A stretch of DNA of 64,000 nucleotides from Gluconobacter albidus (GTDB lineage: Bacteria; Pseudomonadota; Alphaproteobacteria; Acetobacterales; Acetobacteraceae), in assembly GCF_002723915.1 (NCBI RefSeq), contig NZ_BEWL01000007.1, positions 110,561 through 174,560 of the forward strand, written 5' to 3'. Shown here piece after piece: positions 20,771 to 30,718 of this stretch. Position numbers and translations under genes: made by a program. The notes beneath the pieces were generated by a model. The model did no database searches. It was not told the DNA's origin and saw nothing but the letters and a program-made list of their open reading frames with translations. The number at the start of each line of letters is the position of its first letter. The stretch's first letter is position 1.

Positions 20771-21960
20771 GACTCCATGCTCCGGCCCAGCAGATCACGC
20801 AGGGTCTCATCGGCAACGAGATCCAGCGCGTCTATCAGGAACGCCCGCACAAGAATATCGCGGGCCTGCGCTTCGGGAACACCCCGGGAGCGCAGATAGA
20901 AAAGCTGCTCATCATCAAGGGCGCCTACAGTGGCACCATGGCTGCACTTGACGTCGTCAGCATAGATTTCCAGCTCGGGCTTGCTGTTGATCTGCGCCTT
21001 TTCAGACAGCAGAAGCGCCTGGTTCATCTGATAGCCATCGGTTTTCTGGGCCACACGATCCACAAGGATCTTGCCCTGAAACACGCCCTGCCCGGCGTCT
21101 GACAGAACCGTCTTGACGGTCTGGCGCGAACTACCATCCGGAGCCGCATGATGGATCATGGAGGTCAGGTCGTTCAGCCGCTGGCCGTCCACGATCTGCA
21201 CCCCATTCACATGAACCATGGCATGGGGGGCATTCAGCGTGACGACAGCTTCGTGCCGGGCGAGGCTCCCGCCCTGATTCAGGGTAAAGCTGTCATACTC
21301 GCCCTTCTCCGACACATCAGCAGACACGATGGCAAGATGCGTACCGCTCAGGCTCTCGCGCTGCAGCTTGATGTGACGCAGCGCAGCCCCCTTGCCCACG
21401 ACAATGTCGAAACGCGGATTGGCGACATACCGCCCCTCGCCAGCATTGACGTCATAGAGCGTGAGCGATGCACCGTCTTCCAGCACGATGCGATGCTGCA
21501 GATGCGTCGAAACATCCGCGCCATCGCAGAGGCTGATGAGGGTCAACAGTCCCGCGTCCGTTCCTGCCGGAATACGCAGATCGAGGCCCTTTTCGCCCAG
21601 CGCCATATTCAGAGTGGCGGAGAAAACACCCCTGAGCGGAGAAACAGGGTCCGAGCCCTGTCCGGCGGCTTCCGGCAGAGCGGACAGACCGTCCAGCAGC
21701 CTGCCATTGCCATATACCATCCGTGCGCCGCTTTCGGGCAGCGGCAAACCATCAAGAAGCGCTGCAACTGATTCAGACGCCAGAGGCGCGGCCTGTTGCC
21801 AGGCCGTTTCCGCGATAGTGCGCAGCGGCGTATAGCGCCATGCTTCGACACGACGCGTCGGCAGGCCGGTTTCGGCAAGAGCCGTCCCGTGACCGGAAGC
21901 GCGCTGGATGAACGCCTCCAGAGCCTGGGTCTCCTGCGCCACGATTGGCTGTACGCTCAC
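20767..21960 (-). CDS. sufD: Fe-S cluster assembly protein SufD
   Basis: Subunit of the SufBC2D scaffold. The right-handed beta-helix core and C-terminal SufBD signature (KCSHGATVGALDDEQLFYLRS, split by HGATVG) are clear, and 397 residues is usual. It overlaps sufC and sufS by 4 bp each, showing a tightly coupled operon. It is more diverged than SufB, as in most SUF systems. Confidence 0.95.
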   Translation of the reverse strand: MSVQPIVAQETQALEAFIQRASGHGTALAETGLPTRRVEAWRYTPLRTIAETAWQQAAPLASESVAALLDGLPLPESGARMVYGNGRLLDGLSALPEAAGQGSDPVSPLRGVFSATLNMALGEKGLDLRIPAGTDAGLLTLISLCDGADVSTHLQHRIVLEDGASLTLYDVNAGEGRYVANPRFDIVVGKGAALRHIKLQRESLSGTHLAIVSADVSEKGEYDSFTLNQGGSLARHEAVVTLNAPHAMVHVNGVQIVDGQRLNDLTSMIHHAAPDGSSRQTVKTVLSDAGQGVFQGKILVDRVAQKTDGYQMNQALLLSEKAQINSKPELEIYADDVKCSHGATVGALDDEQLFYLRSRGVPEAQARDILVRAFLIDALDLVADETLRDLLGRSMES

Positions 21961-22727
21961 GCTGCCGCCTCGAGGAACTGGGTATAACCCTGCTTTTCAA
22001 GCGTCTTGGCGATCTCAGGGCCGCCACTATGGATGATGCGGCCATGCGCCATGACATGCACCCGGTCCGGCACGATATAGTCGAGCAGACGCTGATGATG
22101 CGTGATGACCAGAGCAGAGAAATCCGGGCTGCGCAAAGAGTTCACGCCTTCCGCGACGATGCGCAGAGCGTCGATGTCGAGCCCGCTATCCGTCTCGTCA
22201 AGAATAGCGAAAGACGGCTGAAGCAGCCGCATCTGGAGCACTTCGTTGCGCTTCTTCTCACCGCCCGAGAAACCGACATTAACCGCACGCTTGAGCATGT
22301 CGTCGGACATGGACAGGTGCTTGGTCTCGGCACGGACAGCCTTGAGGAAGGCCACGGCATCCAGTTCGGCTTCACCACGCGCCCGGCGAACGGCGTTTAC
22401 GGCAGTCCGCAGGAAATTCGCGTTGTTCACACCCGGTAGCTCAACCGGCGACTGGAACGCCAAGAACAAGCCCAGAGCAGCGCGTTCTTCGGGTTCGAGA
22501 GCCAGAAGATCCTGTCCCTTGAACGTGGCCGACCCACCCGTAACTTCGTAGTCGTCACGACCGGCAAGCACATAGGACAGCGTGGATTTACCCGAGCCGT
22601 TCGGCCCCATGATGGCGTGGACTTCACCCTTGGGGATTTCGAGATCGAGCCCCTTGAGGATGTCCTTAGGCGTGCCATCGGCATCGATGCGGGCCTGAAG
22701 CCCCTGAATTTTCAGAAAATCGCTCAT
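21957..22727 (-). CDS. sufC: Fe-S cluster assembly ATPase SufC
   Basis: ABC-type ATPase of the SufBCD scaffold, soluble and not a transporter. Walker A GPNGSGKST, the signature FSGGEKKRNE and Walker B FAILDETDSGLD are intact. The start at MSDFLKIQGL gives 256 residues, 1 bp after the sufB stop and with GGAAGTG upstream. A longer in-frame reading into sufB is rejected. It overlaps sufD by 4 bp. Confidence 0.96.
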   Translation of the reverse strand: MSDFLKIQGLQARIDADGTPKDILKGLDLEIPKGEVHAIMGPNGSGKSTLSYVLAGRDDYEVTGGSATFKGQDLLALEPEERAALGLFLAFQSPVELPGVNNANFLRTAVNAVRRARGEAELDAVAFLKAVRAETKHLSMSDDMLKRAVNVGFSGGEKKRNEVLQMRLLQPSFAILDETDSGLDIDALRIVAEGVNSLRSPDFSALVITHHQRLLDYIVPDRVHVMAHGRIIHSGGPEIAKTLEKQGYTQFLEAAA

Positions 22728-22728
22728 A

Positions 22729-24213
22729 TTAACCCACACTTCCTTCGAGGCTGATCTGCAGAAGCTTCTGCGCCTCGACCGCGAATTCCATCGGCAGCTC
22801 CTTGAGCACCTCGCGGCAGAAACCATTGACGATCAGACCAACCGCATCTTCTTCCGAAAGGCCGCGCGAACGGCAGTAGAAGAGCTGGTCTTCAGAGATT
22901 TTTGACGTGGTCGCTTCATGCTCCACGCGTGCCGTCATGTTACGGCTTTCGATATAGGGCACCGTATGCGCGCCGCACTGATCGCCGATCAGAAGACTGT
23001 CGCACTGCGTGAAATTACGCGCGTTCCGGGCCTTTGGCTGCATACGGACGAGGCCACGATAGGTGCTGTCCGACTGACCGGCCGAGATCGTCTTGGCGAT
23101 GATCGTCGAGCGCGTATTGGGCGCCAGATGAATCATTTTCGTACCGGTATCGGCCTGCTGGTGGTTGTTGGTCACCGCAACCGAGTAAAACTCGCCGACC
23201 GACCCTTCACCCGCCAGCACGCAGGACGGATATTTCCATGTGATCGCAGAGCCGGTTTCGACCTGCGTCCACGAAATCTTGGACCGTGCGCCACGGCAAA
23301 TGCCACGCTTGGTGACGAAATTATAGATGCCGCCACGACCTTCATCATCGCCCGGATACCAGTTCTGGACGGTGGAATACTTGATCGAGGCGTCTTCCAT
23401 CGCGATCAGTTCGACCACAGCTGCATGAAGCTGGTTCTCATCACGCTGCGGCGCCGTGCAGCCTTCCAGATAGGAGACGGTGGCGCGGTCTTCAGCGATG
23501 ATGAGAGTGCGTTCGAACTGCCCCGTATTGCGCGCATTGATGCGGAAATAGGTGGACAGCTCCATTGGGCAGCGAACACCCTCGGGGATGTAGACGAAAG
23601 AGCCATCGGTAAAGACAGCGGAATTCAGCGCTCCGAAGAAATTGTCGGACACCGGCACGACCGTACCCAGATATTTCCGGACCAGTTCGGGATGTTCGCG
23701 GATAGCCTCGGAGATCGGGCAGAAGATGACGCCGGCTTCCGCAAGCGTTTTGCGGAAGGTCGTTGCGACGGACACACTGTCGAAAACGGCATCAACGGCA
23801 ACAGGCAGACGCGCCTCTTCCGCCCCTTCCACGCCAGCCAGAAGGGCCTGTTCATGCAGTGGAATGCCCAGCTTGGCGTAGGTCTTGAGAAGTTCGGGAT
23901 CGACTTCATCAAGGCTCTTGGGGCCGGGCTTTTTCTTCGGCTGGGCGAAGTAATGCGCGTCCTGATAATCAATCGGCGGGTGATGGATATGAGCCCAGGT
24001 CGGCTCTTCCATTTCCAGCCACGCACGAAAAGCCTTCAGACGCCAGTCCAGCATCCATTGCGGCTCGCCCTTGCGCTCGGAGATCAGGCGCACCGTCTCC
24101 TCATTGAGACCCTTGGGCGCGATATCCATTTCGATATCGGTCTCAAAGCCCCATTCGTAGCTGGATTTCGCGAGTTTTTCGACTGTCTCGCGGGTTTCCG
24201 TCACGGCTGGCAT
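22729..24213 (-). CDS. sufB: Fe-S cluster assembly protein SufB
   Basis: Main scaffold subunit of SufBC2D, where the nascent cluster is built. It is 494 residues long, with family segments such as [31 protein letters not shown] and the C-terminal [19 protein letters not shown]. The likely cluster-related cysteine lies in LEGCTAP. It follows the Rrf2 regulator by 12 bp and is the first structural gene. Confidence 0.97.
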   Translation of the reverse strand: MPAVTETRETVEKLAKSSYEWGFETDIEMDIAPKGLNEETVRLISERKGEPQWMLDWRLKAFRAWLEMEEPTWAHIHHPPIDYQDAHYFAQPKKKPGPKSLDEVDPELLKTYAKLGIPLHEQALLAGVEGAEEARLPVAVDAVFDSVSVATTFRKTLAEAGVIFCPISEAIREHPELVRKYLGTVVPVSDNFFGALNSAVFTDGSFVYIPEGVRCPMELSTYFRINARNTGQFERTLIIAEDRATVSYLEGCTAPQRDENQLHAAVVELIAMEDASIKYSTVQNWYPGDDEGRGGIYNFVTKRGICRGARSKISWTQVETGSAITWKYPSCVLAGEGSVGEFYSVAVTNNHQQADTGTKMIHLAPNTRSTIIAKTISAGQSDSTYRGLVRMQPKARNARNFTQCDSLLIGDQCGAHTVPYIESRNMTARVEHEATTSKISEDQLFYCRSRGLSEEDAVGLIVNGFCREVLKELPMEFAVEAQKLLQISLEGSVG

Positions 24214-24225
24214 GGTGTGTTGTCC

Positions 24226-24708
24226 TTAACTGACCGCTTCGGTCACGGAGGGAGACTCCGCTCCAACGGTGGTGACAGGGGCCAACGCGGGGCCGCGCCT
24301 TGGCAGGCGCTCCGCATGTCGGCCCATATCCGCCAGTGTAATGCTGTTGAGTGTGCTGAGGATGGCATCGTTCACAACGTCCCACTGGCCCGATAGGCCG
24401 CACAGGGAACTGTGTTCGCATTCGCGCCCGTCACAGCAGGCCGTAATGGCGATGGGTCCGTCCACGGCTGCAATAACGGCGGCGACGGTCACCTTTTCAA
24501 GCTCGCCCGCAAGGCGGTAGCCGCCTCGGGCGCCGCGATGGGACAGCACCAGGCCGCTGGAGGCCAGCCCTTTGAGGAGCTTGGCCACGGTGGGTTCGGG
24601 AACGCCGGTTTCTACTGCAAGGGCTGCGGCTGTTGCCAGTCCTTCATGACGACCGAGATGGACCAGAAGGACAGTGGCGCAATCGGCCAGTTTGGAGAGC
24701 CTCAGCAT
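24226..24708 (-). CDS. Rrf2-family Fe-S regulator of the SUF operon
   Basis: Winged-helix repressor/activator of the Rrf2 family (IscR, RirA and SufR-like). The start MLRLSKLADCATVLL matches the family N-terminus and gives 160 residues. The DNA-binding helix region PTVAKLLKGLASSGLV precedes the three-cysteine cluster motif CCDGRECEHSSLC (C-x5-C-x5-C). Being the first gene of the SUF operon it probably senses cluster supply and controls its own transcript. A palindrome at 24741-24753 is a candidate operator. Whether it is functionally IscR-like or RirA-like is not decided by sequence. Confidence 0.93.
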   Translation of the reverse strand: MLRLSKLADCATVLLVHLGRHEGLATAAALAVETGVPEPTVAKLLKGLASSGLVLSHRGARGGYRLAGELEKVTVAAVIAAVDGPIAITACCDGRECEHSSLCGLSGQWDVVNDAILSTLNSITLADMGRHAERLPRRGPALAPVTTVGAESPSVTEAVS

Positions 24709-24740
24709 CGCTTGCACACTCGCATCTTGTTCTAATTCAA

Positions 24741-24753
24741 GACTTGGTAAGTC
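24741..24753. promoter_or_regulatory. Candidate operator upstream of SUF operon
   Basis: GACTTGGTAAGTC is a perfect 5-bp inverted repeat (GACTT/AAGTC) with a 3-base spacer, 33 bp upstream of the Rrf2 gene start. It is the only clear palindrome in the 120-bp promoter region. It is short, so chance occurrence cannot be excluded. Confidence 0.4.
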
Positions 24754-24828
24754 CTGATTTGTTCCAAATGGCCCATACCGGAGCAAAGGTCAAGGCTTCT
24801 GTGCCCGACCTTTCCCTGACATGGAATG

Positions 24829-26115
24829 TCACACACCAAAAAACAGTCGGGAAACGCCGTCAAGCGCGGCTCCGGCCAGAAAACCCACGACCGTGCCATT
24901 GATGCGGATATAGGCAAGGTCACGGCCGACACGCGACTCCAGCCGCATCGCCAGATCGTTTCCGTCCCATCCTGCCATGACGGCGGCGATGAACCCGGAG
25001 AGCTTCTCGCGCAGACCTGGCAGGATCCGCTGGACCGTGCTTTCAACAGCCTGATTGACTTTCAGGCGCAGGGCATCACTGGACCGCAGCGCACTCGCAA
25101 GCTGAACGATCGCGGCATCAATGACCGTGGCGCTCCAGCCCTCTTCGCGGGCACTGTCTTCCTCAACCATGCGCCGCAGACGGTCCCACAGTTCTGAACT
25201 CCAGCCCTTGAGGCTGGTATGGGTCAGGACGGAGGTAATGGTGTCGGCCATGTCCTTGCGACGGACGGGGTCATGTTCGATCCGGTCGATTTCGCCGCGA
25301 ACCCATGTTGTAAATCCGTGCCGCAGGTCCGAGTCCATGGGATCGACCCGTTCAAACTCGGCATGGAGCGCCATCAGCACACGGCTGGCGACGGAGCCGC
25401 CGATCGCCCAGCCCAGAAAACGGCCGCCCTGCTCCCGCACGCGCTCCTCAACGAAATGCCGCAGGTCCGACTCCCGGGACGTTACGGTGGTCTTGATGCG
25501 CTCAAGCAGAAAAGACAGCACCTCCTGGTGCATCTCGCTATCCACCATGGCACGCATGCCACGGGAGACCAGCGGCGCCATTTCCTCACCATTGAGCAGG
25601 ACCGGAAGGGCACGTGAAATCGCAGCCTTCGCACGTCCGTCCTCAAGACGGTCGAACATCACGGGAATGGCGGAGCGCATGCTGTTGACGAGTGTCTGGC
25701 GTGTCGCAGGTTCGCTCAGCATGTCGGCGATCAGGCCGGAAAGATCAATTTTCGACAAAGCACGGCGCACATCTTCTTCAGTGAAGAACTGGCCCGAAAT
25801 GAAGCGGCCCAGCGCCTGTCCGAGACGCTCTTTCTGACGCGGCAGAATAGCCGTGTGGGGAATGGGGAGGCCAAGCGGGTGCCGAAACAGCGCAGTTACG
25901 GCGAACCAGTCGGCAAGACCACCGACCACGCCCGCTCTCGAACCCGCCCGCAGCAGACCGAACGCCAGACTGCCATCGCCGATATGACGGGCCGCCGCCA
26001 GCGTCGTGCCTGCGGCAAGCACTCCCATGCCAACGAGCAGGCCACCGGCCATGAACCGGGGCGAAAGACCTGCGGGGCCGGATTTGGAGACGGGATGGGG
26101 CGTGTCCGCATGCAT
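24829..26115 (-). CDS. DUF445 family membrane protein
   Basis: Predicted inner-membrane protein of 428 residues. Hydrophobic N-terminal segment at about 22-45 (MAGGLLVGMGVLAAGTTLAA), then the family region GVVGGLADWFAVTALFRHPLG and PHTAILPRQKERLG, a long helical middle, and a C-terminal hydrophobic helix (INGTVVGFLAGAALDG). These match DUF445/YjiN proteins, whose role is unknown. The ATG at 26115 is chosen because the frame further upstream lies antisense to ppc. It is divergent from ppc (135 bp between starts). Confidence 0.88.
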   Translation of the reverse strand: MHADTPHPVSKSGPAGLSPRFMAGGLLVGMGVLAAGTTLAAARHIGDGSLAFGLLRAGSRAGVVGGLADWFAVTALFRHPLGLPIPHTAILPRQKERLGQALGRFISGQFFTEEDVRRALSKIDLSGLIADMLSEPATRQTLVNSMRSAIPVMFDRLEDGRAKAAISRALPVLLNGEEMAPLVSRGMRAMVDSEMHQEVLSFLLERIKTTVTSRESDLRHFVEERVREQGGRFLGWAIGGSVASRVLMALHAEFERVDPMDSDLRHGFTTWVRGEIDRIEHDPVRRKDMADTITSVLTHTSLKGWSSELWDRLRRMVEEDSAREEGWSATVIDAAIVQLASALRSSDALRLKVNQAVESTVQRILPGLREKLSGFIAAVMAGWDGNDLAMRLESRVGRDLAYIRINGTVVGFLAGAALDGVSRLFFGV

Positions 26116-26250
26116 CTGCGGACAGATAGCATCATTCCGACGGGCTGTCGCGTACAGAGCAAGGTTGCGCTTGGCAGCAGGGCGTGAAAAGTATTGCGGC
26201 CCGTTTTCGGTCCATTTTTTCTTTTTTCCGCAGAAGCGAGACTGCTCCCG

Positions 26251-29028
26251 ATGTCTGACTGCGCCTCCCGGCTCGATCCGTCTCTCCATGACCGTATTGA
26301 CGCGATGACGTCCCGGCTGCTCCACGAACGTGATGGTCTCGAAGACCTGATTGCCTCCATCGGGCAGGATCTGTCCAACGACGATCCGGACGCGAGCAGA
26401 GCGCGCCTTGCCGAGATCGGGAACGTCGTACGCGCCCTGCGTGACGAGCATTTCGTGGACCGCGCCGCACATCTGCGCGCCTATGTCGGCCTTGATGAGA
26501 CTGCCCCGCAGGAGCGGCTTGAGGCCGTGGCAAAGCGTCTGGTGGCTCAGGTTCCGGACGCGGTTTCGCTGACCGTGCCGAAGATTGCCGCGGTTTTCAC
26601 CGCACATCCGACGTTCGCACTGGCAGACGGGGTGTATGACATCCTGACCCAGCGGGCAGAAAATCCGGAAACGCCGATCCCGTGCCTGAAAACGCACCGC
26701 CGTCCCGGACCGCCGACACTGGCGCAGGAGCAGGCCCTTGCACTGGCGGCCATCCTGCGGGGCCGGGATGCCCTCGATGACCTGACAGCAGCACTCCTGC
26801 GGGAGATGTCCCAGCGCTGGTCGGGCGAAAACAGCCACGTTGATCCCGCTCCCGTGATTCTGGCGAGCTGGGTCGGCTTCGATACGGATGGACGTAACGA
26901 TATCGGCTGGTGGGATACGCTGCGCATCCGGCTCGAACTGAAGTCGTCCCAGCTTCATCGTCTGACGGATGGGCTGGAGCGGCTGGGTCTGCAGGAAAGT
27001 GCGCTGGCCATGCGCACGCGCCGGGCCATCGAAGCCGTCAAGACGCAGCACGCGGCCTGCCCGACCGGACGGGATGCCGCGCCGGAAACCATCCGTGATT
27101 TTGCCCAGACGCTGATTTCACACCGCGACAAGGCGCTTCTGGATGCCGCCGAGCTTCTGCCGCTCTTTCAGGATGCCGCTTCCGGACTGGATGAAGACAG
27201 CCTGCTGCACCTGCGGACGCTGCGTGCCGGGTTCATGAACCACGGCCTCGGAATTGCCCGCATCCATACCCGTCTGAACGCGGCACAGATCTATAATGTC
27301 GCGCGCACACGACTGGGCCTGACCGACGATCCGGCCCTGCCCTCGCGTCGTCGCGTTCTGCTGACGAAGATCGACGAGGCCCTTTCGAACCTGACGCCCC
27401 GTGCCGTGGATTTCGGCTCGCTGCTGGTCGAGCCTGCCTCCGCCGCGCGGCTGATGATGACCATGGCGCAGATCCTCAAGCACATCGACTCAGGATCGCC
27501 GATCCGCTTCCTCATCGCCGAGACCGAAAGCGGGTATACACTGCTGGCGACGCTCTGGCTGGCACGGCTGTTCGGGATCGAGGATCACCAGATCGAAATT
27601 TCGCCGCTCTTTGAAACGGAAAGCGCGCTCGAAAATGGCGAGACCATTCTGGAAGAAGCTTTCCGTTCAAGCCATTGGCGCGATTATCTGAAGGCGAACG
27701 GACGACTATCGCTTCAGTTCGGCTATTCCGATTCGGGACGCTATGTCGGACAGCTTGCCGCCACCAATCTGGTCGAGCGCCTGCGGATGCGGACCCTCTC
27801 CCTGCTGGCGGAACACGGACTGGAGGATGTTTCCCTCACCTTGTTCGATACGCACGGCGAAAGCATCGGACGCGGCGCGCATCCTTTCAGCCTGCGTCAG
27901 CGCCTGGATTATTTCTCCCCTGCCCGCACGCGACTGGCCATGCGCGAAGCCGGGATCGGCTGCCGCGTTGAAACCGCGTTTCAGGGTGGCGACGGCTACA
28001 CGCTGTTCGGAACGAAGGCTCTTGCGGCGTCCACGATTGCCACTCTTGCCGAGCATACGGCCGAAGTCCCGCAGGACACGAAAGATCCGGTCTATGCACG
28101 CCCCGATTTCGCAGCCGATTTCTTCTCCACCATCGCACTCGACATGGGCGCGCTGGTCGATGATCCGGGCTATGCCGCATTGCTCAGCGCATTCGGGCCG
28201 TCACTGATCGACAAGACGGGCTCCCGCCCATCCGCACGTCAGTCGGATGCCGCGACCGTGACGCGCATCACCCATCCCGGCCAGCTTCGGGCCATTCCCA
28301 ATAACGCGATCCTCCAGCAGCTCGGCTGGTGGGCGAATGTGCTGCACGGGCTGGGCAATGCGGCGCAACGCCATCCCGAGACGTTCGAGCAGTTCGCAAC
28401 AGAATCATCGCGCTTCCGCGAAGCCATGGATTTCGCCCGTCAGGCACTGGCTCATTCCGATCTGGACGTCCTGCGGACAACGATCCATCAACTCGACCCC
28501 GGAACCTGGCTGGACCGCGCAGCCAACGCCCAGAGCGACGAGGAACGGCAGAGCCTGCTAGGCATTTCGCACGGACTGGAGCTGCTGCGTTTCTGGACGA
28601 GCGGCCCTGCAATGTTCCGGCGTATTCAGGCAGACCATATCGCACTGCGCGCTGCATGGCCTGATGCGCCACGCATGGCAGCTCGTGAAAAGCTGCTCCA
28701 TGCGATCCGCTTCGCTCTTATCGACCGCCTGTGGTGCCTCTCGACGCGTATTCCGTATTTCGGACCCCGCAACAGCCTGACACGGGAGTCCATCACGAAC
28801 CTGATCCTCTGTCTGGATGTGCCGCGTGCGCTGCACCTTCTGGACGACCTGTTCCCCCTCACGGTTCCCAGCGTTGCCAATCTCGATTTCGGAGAACCGG
28901 GCGATGCGGCTGAGGCTGGCGGTTTTGCGCGGGAGCATCAGGAAATTTTCGAGCCGCTGTCGCAGTGCTTTGCATTGCTGCGCGAGGTGGGGATCGCCAT
29001 CATGCACGCCAACAGGGCTTTCGGCTGA
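26251..29028 (+). CDS. ppc: Phosphoenolpyruvate carboxylase family protein, divergent active site
   Basis: By overall similarity a PEP carboxylase (PEP + bicarbonate to oxaloacetate), an anaplerotic cytosolic enzyme; 925 residues is normal. Recognisable blocks are TAHPT (117-121, catalytic His119), GYSDSGR (491-497), IGRG (538-541), GSRPSAR and LRAIP. Several usually invariant positions differ: TAHPTE is TAHPTF, GYSDSAKDAG is GYSDSGRYVG, the loop HGRGGSIGRGG reads DTHGESIGRGA, and the FAWTQ block after RAIP is missing. It may therefore be a separate subfamily. Start MSDCASRLDP chosen by length; an in-frame start at 26194 is possible. A hairpin at 29037-29070 follows. Confidence 0.85.
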   Translation: MSDCASRLDPSLHDRIDAMTSRLLHERDGLEDLIASIGQDLSNDDPDASRARLAEIGNVVRALRDEHFVDRAAHLRAYVGLDETAPQERLEAVAKRLVAQVPDAVSLTVPKIAAVFTAHPTFALADGVYDILTQRAENPETPIPCLKTHRRPGPPTLAQEQALALAAILRGRDALDDLTAALLREMSQRWSGENSHVDPAPVILASWVGFDTDGRNDIGWWDTLRIRLELKSSQLHRLTDGLERLGLQESALAMRTRRAIEAVKTQHAACPTGRDAAPETIRDFAQTLISHRDKALLDAAELLPLFQDAASGLDEDSLLHLRTLRAGFMNHGLGIARIHTRLNAAQIYNVARTRLGLTDDPALPSRRRVLLTKIDEALSNLTPRAVDFGSLLVEPASAARLMMTMAQILKHIDSGSPIRFLIAETESGYTLLATLWLARLFGIEDHQIEISPLFETESALENGETILEEAFRSSHWRDYLKANGRLSLQFGYSDSGRYVGQLAATNLVERLRMRTLSLLAEHGLEDVSLTLFDTHGESIGRGAHPFSLRQRLDYFSPARTRLAMREAGIGCRVETAFQGGDGYTLFGTKALAASTIATLAEHTAEVPQDTKDPVYARPDFAADFFSTIALDMGALVDDPGYAALLSAFGPSLIDKTGSRPSARQSDAATVTRITHPGQLRAIPNNAILQQLGWWANVLHGLGNAAQRHPETFEQFATESSRFREAMDFARQALAHSDLDVLRTTIHQLDPGTWLDRAANAQSDEERQSLLGISHGLELLRFWTSGPAMFRRIQADHIALRAAWPDAPRMAAREKLLHAIRFALIDRLWCLSTRIPYFGPRNSLTRESITNLILCLDVPRALHLLDDLFPLTVPSVANLDFGEPGDAAEAGGFAREHQEIFEPLSQCFALLREVGIAIMHANRAFG

Positions 29029-29036
29029 AGAATGAT

Positions 29037-29070
29037 ACGTAGCCGGAACCCTTGTCGGTGAGGGCTACGT
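29037..29070 (+). terminator. Candidate terminator after ppc
   Basis: ACGTAGCC and GGCTACGT pair perfectly (8 bp) around an 18-base loop, 8 bp beyond the ppc stop. No T-run follows, so this is a weak terminator or processing site at best. Confidence 0.4.
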
Positions 29071-29117
29071 CCGTCTAAAAGCTCCCTGTAACAAACCCTA
29101 ACGGAAAGTTCCCCTGC

Positions 29118-30701
29118 ATGCTTCGCAAGGCCCTTCTTCTGGGCGCAGCCATGATGGCTGTGCCTGCTCTGGCCGCAGGTCCCGCGACACCGGCACCCAA
29201 TGCTGACAGCGTGACGAACGGGACGGTGACGGTCAATGGCGCCACGATCCCCTACCGGGCCGTCGCGGGAACCATTCTGGTACATGGCGCCGACTACAAC
29301 GATTCCAGCGACGTTCTGGCCAAGCGCGGCACGAAGATTGATGGCGGCAAGGACGACGACAGCAAAACTGCTCCGGTCGCGTCCATGTTCTACACCGCCT
29401 ATTTCAAGGAAGGTGTTCCGTCGGAAAAACGTCCGATCACGTTCCTTTATAATGGTGGGCCGGGATCAGCTTCGGTCTGGGTGCATATGGGCACCTTTGG
29501 TCCGCGTCGTGTGAACACGCCGGGTGACACACACCTTCCGGCCGCACCCTACGCGCTCATCAACAACCCGCAGTCCCTGATGGATGTTTCAGACGTGGTG
29601 TTTGTCGATGCGCCGGGAACAGGTTTCTCCCGAATTGCCGGGAAGGATGCCGACAAGGAATTTCTGGGTGTTGACGGTGACGGCGAAGCTTTCACACATT
29701 TCATCTCAAAGTTCCTCGCCAAGTATCATCGCTATAATTCGCCGAAATACCTGTTCGGCGAGAGCTATGGCACGATGCGTTCGGCCGTGGTCATCAATGA
29801 CCTTGAGCAGGACGAAAACATCGACTTCAACGGCGTAATCCTGCTGTCACAGATCCTGAACTACGACAACAGCGATGACAGTCCGCAGTTCAATGCCGGC
29901 ATGGACGACCCCTATGTGCTGGCTCTGCCGACCTATGCAGCAACCGCGTGGTATCATCACTGCCTGCCTGCCGAACATCCGGATCTGAAGGCGTTCCTGC
30001 GCGAAGTCGAGCATTTCGCGATGACCGACTACACGCTGGCCCTGCGTCAGGGTGCTGATCTGCCGGAAGACCAGCGTCAGGCGATTGCGGCGAAGCTGCA
30101 TGATTACACAGGTCTGCCGGTCGATTACATCCTGCGGGCCGATCTGCGCGTTAATGGCGGCGAATTCGACCAGCAGCTTCAGGCCAAGACCGGAATGGCG
30201 ACGGGCCGTCTGGATACGCGCTATTCAAGCCCGACGATTGACCCGATGAGCCAGGAAGTGGATTACGATCCGCAGTCCAGCGCCATCAGCTCTGCTTATG
30301 TCACGGCCTTCAACGACTATGTCCGCAACACACTCAAATATGGCACGGACGAGGACTATCGCCTCTATAACAGCCAGGGCCACTGGGACAGCCACCACCG
30401 GCAGCCCGGTCACGGCTACCAGCCCAAGGGCGAGCCGAACGTCATGACGGATCTGGCCATGGCGATGAAGACCAATCCGAACCTGCACGTGATGCTCAAC
30501 GCAGGCTACTACGATCTCGCAACGCCGTATTTCGAAGGCGTCTATGAGATGAAGCACCTGCCGATGGCGAAAAGCCTGCAGAAGAACATCGAATACGCCC
30601 AGTATCCTTCCGGCCACATGGTCTATGTGGATCCGGCGACGCTCCAGCAGTTGCACGACAATGTTGCGGCCTTCATCCGCCGGACAGACAATCTGCACTG
30701 A
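29118..30701 (+). CDS. Secreted S10 family serine carboxypeptidase
   Basis: Alpha/beta-hydrolase peptidase of family S10, expected to remove C-terminal residues from peptides outside the cytoplasm. A signal peptide occupies about residues 1-20 (MLRKALLLGAAMMAVPALAA). The oxyanion motif NGGPGSAS is at 112-119 and nucleophile Ser216 in GESYG. The Asp lies in LNAGYYDLATP and the His in YPSGHMVY near the C-terminus. At 527 residues it is a typical bacterial member. It stands alone with a strong terminator behind it. Confidence 0.92.
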   Translation: MLRKALLLGAAMMAVPALAAGPATPAPNADSVTNGTVTVNGATIPYRAVAGTILVHGADYNDSSDVLAKRGTKIDGGKDDDSKTAPVASMFYTAYFKEGVPSEKRPITFLYNGGPGSASVWVHMGTFGPRRVNTPGDTHLPAAPYALINNPQSLMDVSDVVFVDAPGTGFSRIAGKDADKEFLGVDGDGEAFTHFISKFLAKYHRYNSPKYLFGESYGTMRSAVVINDLEQDENIDFNGVILLSQILNYDNSDDSPQFNAGMDDPYVLALPTYAATAWYHHCLPAEHPDLKAFLREVEHFAMTDYTLALRQGADLPEDQRQAIAAKLHDYTGLPVDYILRADLRVNGGEFDQQLQAKTGMATGRLDTRYSSPTIDPMSQEVDYDPQSSAISSAYVTAFNDYVRNTLKYGTDEDYRLYNSQGHWDSHHRQPGHGYQPKGEPNVMTDLAMAMKTNPNLHVMLNAGYYDLATPYFEGVYEMKHLPMAKSLQKNIEYAQYPSGHMVYVDPATLQQLHDNVAAFIRRTDNLH

Positions 30702-30718
30702 TCCCTGAAAAATCAGAC

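Noticed and set aside
24829..27051. A 740-codon minus-strand frame extending the DUF445 gene upstream
   Set aside because: The first 312 codons lie antisense to ppc and show no family similarity. The recognisable DUF445 protein begins near 26115.
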